Positions 61,161 through 64,000 of a stretch of DNA of 64,000 nucleotides are shown here, piece after piece. The stretch is taken from positions 62,001 to 126,000 of the forward strand of contig JAYMTL010000023.1 of the NCBI GenBank assembly GCA_036897445.1, in the 5' to 3' direction. Every line of letters starts with the position of its first letter. The stretch's first letter is position 1. The notes under the pieces are model-generated. The model did no database searches. It saw nothing but the letters and a program-made list of their open reading frames with translations, and had not been told where the DNA came from. The DNA is from Pelargonium tetragonum (Eukaryota; Streptophyta; Magnoliopsida; Geraniales; Geraniaceae). The position numbers and the translations under genes are program-made.

Positions 61161-62018
61161 AATCTTCCTGTTCATGAAGCAGTACAAGAGCTTTATGTGC
61201 TTATAACTCTGCCAGAGTTCTAGTATTAAGGACCCTATAAATTCGAGAAACTATTAACCTCTTCCTTTCAGTTCCGTCCCATTTAGAAGTAAACCCTTGT
61301 ATAATACTAAATAAAATATAAGGACCTTTTGCAAAAAACTTTTTAAGCTAAATTTTAACCACAGTATGGCGTATTAATGTATCCACAAATTAAGAACTTA
61401 GATCTAAGTAAATCAAGGGGTCTTCCCAGAATATCTTTAAATTCGCAAATATTGCACTCAAATTTGGCAGCTACGGACGTCGGTTCGAATACAGGTGTCA
61501 ACCCCGTACTATACTTCCTAAGGGTCCAATCTCTTTTTGTATTGGCGACAGAATGAAGTAGAATTGTAGTTTTTAGCCGACACTCAGATCCCTTTTTGTG
61601 ATAAATATCGAGAGACCCTCGTCTCTAATTAGCCTCCTCTTTACAGCCCCAGTTCCCATCTCTTAAGACAGAACATAAAATCTGTTTTTATGCCAATATT
61701 TTTTCAACTAGCGGAAGCTCTCTTATGGGATTCCCTAGACCTGTACTCTACTTAACCGGAACTAGCTAGAAGATTTCCGCTGCTAGAAAAGAGCCCTAGA
61801 CAAAGCAAGAAGTTTTCTTATATACTTACTATATGGGAAACGGGAAAGGCCTTCTCAAGCTAACAAGTACTCACTTAAAGTATTTAAATGTCTTTTTTAT
61901 AAATTATTCCCACTATTTAGTTTTAGTTAAACCTGAGTTTAATTAATAATATACAGTTTTTCATCCAAAAAAGGGCCTCATGCCTCAGGTAAGATAGGAA
62001 TCTCTTACGAGTTGTGGA

Positions 62019-62033
62019 TTAATTACATTACCT
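62019..62033 (-). repeat. Dispersed repeat AGGTAATGTAATTAA, copy 5
   Basis: Exact 15-base match on the minus strand, 27 kb from the other copies. Its flanks (GATAGAGGTAAT, TTAATCCAC) differ from theirs. Confidence 0.75.
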
Positions 62034-63090
62034 CTATCTATTCGATACACTGTAAGTCGATATAGCGCGTTGGCTTTTAAGAAAGAGTCTAGTTTATCTT
62101 ATTCGAAATAGAAGTCATTCTGAAAGTATAAGGGTTTCAAGGCCATTAAAAAGGAATTCAATATCTAGTAAATAAAACAAAGGCTAAATAGGTCACAAAT
62201 GTACAAAACTAAAAAGGGTAGTACTTGAACTGCAAAAGTCTTAGATATTTTAAACTTATTTAGAAGGAATTCGTCTTTTTTTTATCTTGTATAATCTTAT
62301 GAGTGTGCCTTTTTTTGCTTACAGTATAAGAATAAGAGATGCTTAGGGTTTGTTGGCCTGTTTCCTATGTTTCGGGTTTTCCAATTCCGCATAATCAAGC
62401 AAAGGGTTTTAGAGGCATATTGTGAAGCTAAAGAATTTCCTGTTGAAGGTTTTCTGGGCTTATAATGTGTGGTATGTACTATTTAGTATATTCTATGGCA
62501 TTTCACTTTAGTATGTGACAATTCATATATGTACGATAAGCTACAAAACGAGGAAGTTTACTTAAAAACTACTTTTAACTCTTATAATTTAGAATTCCTA
62601 TAGAAGATATCCTCGCTACTAATTAAGGGTAACCCATAAAAAAACTAACTCCGTAAACTCTCTCTATCTAGCACTAGCAACTCTAAAGCAGATGGGGTAT
62701 GTTTATGGAAAGTCAAAAGATCCATGAAGTGGCATTTCAGGTCAGGGTTTTTCTAGATTTTGAGTCTTTAAAGAGTTTTCTTTACTAACTACTTTAGAGC
62801 TTTCAACCAGTATTGGTAGAATGAAAGCTCATTAACAAACAGGTAACTTATTTTTTTTGCTTCTTCCAGTTATGTCTCTCTAGCTTTACCACAAGTCCTT
62901 GGGATGCAGTAGTTTTAGTCTTTGGGAGAATGTAAATACCCTTCCTTGATATATGGATTTTCTATATTTCACGGTTTCCTAACGAGTAAGAGATATAGTA
63001 AATGAGTTTATAAGAGAGGTACCGGATAGAGATAATAAAAATAATAGTTCTAAACAGCATTTGGCTCAAGGCAAGGATTCCTTTTGTTTA

Positions 63091-63100
63091 GAGGATCCTC
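63091..63100. repeat. Palindrome GAGGATCCTC
   Basis: Ten-base perfect palindrome. The odd palindrome AAGGA-T-TCCTT (63073-63083) sits just upstream. Confidence 0.55.
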
Positions 63101-63758
63101 ATTATGTTATAGTTCTTCAGTGTAAGCCAGTTCTGTTGTATTAGAAAAAAGTCTTCCTGGTAAAGAATAAAGTTTAGGAGTGCAAAGTCTTTATCCGAAG
63201 AATAGAGGAATCTCACTTTCATGCTAAAAAACCTCTAAAGGAGTCAACTCTTCCGCTTTGGGGAGCTAATACCTTGTAAGCCGGTAAAGCAAGGTATAGT
63301 TCTCAACCATTCTAGTGCTCTAAGACTAACTCTCTAGGTAATGGAAAAGTGCGTAAAAGATTTTAGTTAAGGAATTTTGGTAATGAAGTCAAGTTAAGGA
63401 AATGGAAAGTTTTCATTTACAAATTAGAATAAAGTTTTTCTGGTAAAAAAAGAAATTTTAAAGTGGAAGAGGCTCTATTTTTTCTATTTTCTATAAAGCA
63501 CTCTTTATTCCTGAAGTTTAAGTTGCAGTTTTCTAAAGCAAGGAGTTTAGTCAAGGGCTTGGGAAATAGAAATATCCTGTTATTTTTTTATTGAAAGTCT
63601 TTCCTTTAGGGTTCTGGTTCCCGGATAGTAATAGAGATTTTTTTGAATAGAAAGAAATCCAGCCAAGGTCATTTGCATTTGTATTTAAAAATCAGGTTTT
63701 CCTTTTTTAGGCTTTTTTGACTCCCATTCTTTCACCCATCAATCTTGTTTTATTAAGG

Positions 63759-63769
63759 TAAGGAGGACC
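63759..63769. repeat. TAAGGAGGACC motif
   Basis: Eleven-base match to the palindromes at 16752 and 20247. Its 3' arm reads CCCCTTTC, so only part of the palindrome remains. Confidence 0.45.
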
Positions 63770-64000
63770 CCTTTCTTATTGATACTATTTCTTTTTTATC
63801 TAAGTCCTGATTTAACAAGGGCCTTATCCTACCTTCGTAAATTTCTATATTAATTACTAAGTGTTAGTAAGATGTCTATGCTTTTCGAGGTATTAACCCG
63901 AAATTTGAAATCCGGATCCGATTCCATTGTCAGCCCATTTGAAAGTGAAACTTACTCTTTACTAAAACTAGAAAGGAGTGCCCTAGATATAAGCATGTTA

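Larger units (their letters stand above)
57175..64000. other. Gene-free spacer downstream of trnS
   Basis: It holds a strong hairpin at 57662-57701, a hairpin at 58594, a short island of different texture at about 59.5-59.7 kb, a GC-rich patch at 60421-60470, palindromes at 61149 and 63091, and one copy of the AGGTAATGTAATTAA repeat at 62019-62033. One 68-codon minus-strand frame (60035-60241) is unrecognised. Confidence 0.55.

Noticed and set aside
61470-61495. GGTTCGAAT, a T-loop-like string
   Set aside because: The stem does not pair on either side and no anticodon or D-arm lies upstream at tRNA spacing.
1-64000. Group II intron domain V, group I core, rRNA and 5S signatures
   Set aside because: I looked for the usual conserved strings on both strands and found no convincing match.

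Overview
The window is a 64 kb stretch with almost no recognisable genes. G+C is roughly one third (estimated from sampled lines). The longest open frame is 140 codons. With stop codons at about 7% of triplets in DNA of this composition, I estimate that about 0.3 frames of that length would arise by chance, so the open frames need no gene to explain them. I found no rRNA signature, no group II intron domain V, no CRISPR array and no recognisable protein gene.

The one well-supported gene is a class II tRNA-Ser(GCU) at 57085-57174. Its GGCTGAGCGG D-arm, TTTGCTAAA anticodon loop and long variable arm are of the type I associate with plant (streptophyte) mitochondria. On that basis the best guess is intergenic DNA of a large, AT-rich mitochondrial genome from a plant or streptophyte alga. 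An algal or fungal mitochondrion, a plastid, or nuclear DNA carrying an organellar insert are not excluded. Several tRNA-like stretches with degraded arms (18.6, 24.05, 28.5, 28.65, 38.9, 53.5 and 56.6 kb) fit organellar spacer DNA holding dead tRNA copies.

Most of the window (1-12.1, 12.9-24.3, 25.2-39.9 and 43.9-64 kb) is one texture: A/T runs broken by short purine-run/pyrimidine-run motifs, many of them small GC-rich palindromes (TAGGGATCCCTA, TAGGGAATTCCCTA, TAAGGAGGACCTCCTTA, TTAGGAG-TAG-CTCCTAA). GGATCC and GAATTC look clearly over-represented by hand count. Against this stand islands of different texture that lack the motif: 12.15-12.9 kb, 24.7-25.2 kb, 39.96-43.9 kb (higher G+C in several lines) and about 59.5-59.7 kb. 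They look like DNA of separate origin.

The strongest non-genic signals are: a 15-mer, AGGTAATGTAATTAA, present five times in both orientations; two of those copies forming a 19-bp inverted repeat at 30.5-30.65 kb; a 26-bp perfect palindrome at 31.52 kb; a 15-bp-stem hairpin at 31.1 kb; a 14-bp perfect hairpin at 57.66 kb, 0.5 kb downstream of the tRNA; and, at 43.37-43.54 kb, 19-bp inverted repeats enclosing a duplicated 22-mer. No operon or pathway can be described. If the window holds something new, it is in these repeat families rather than in proteins.
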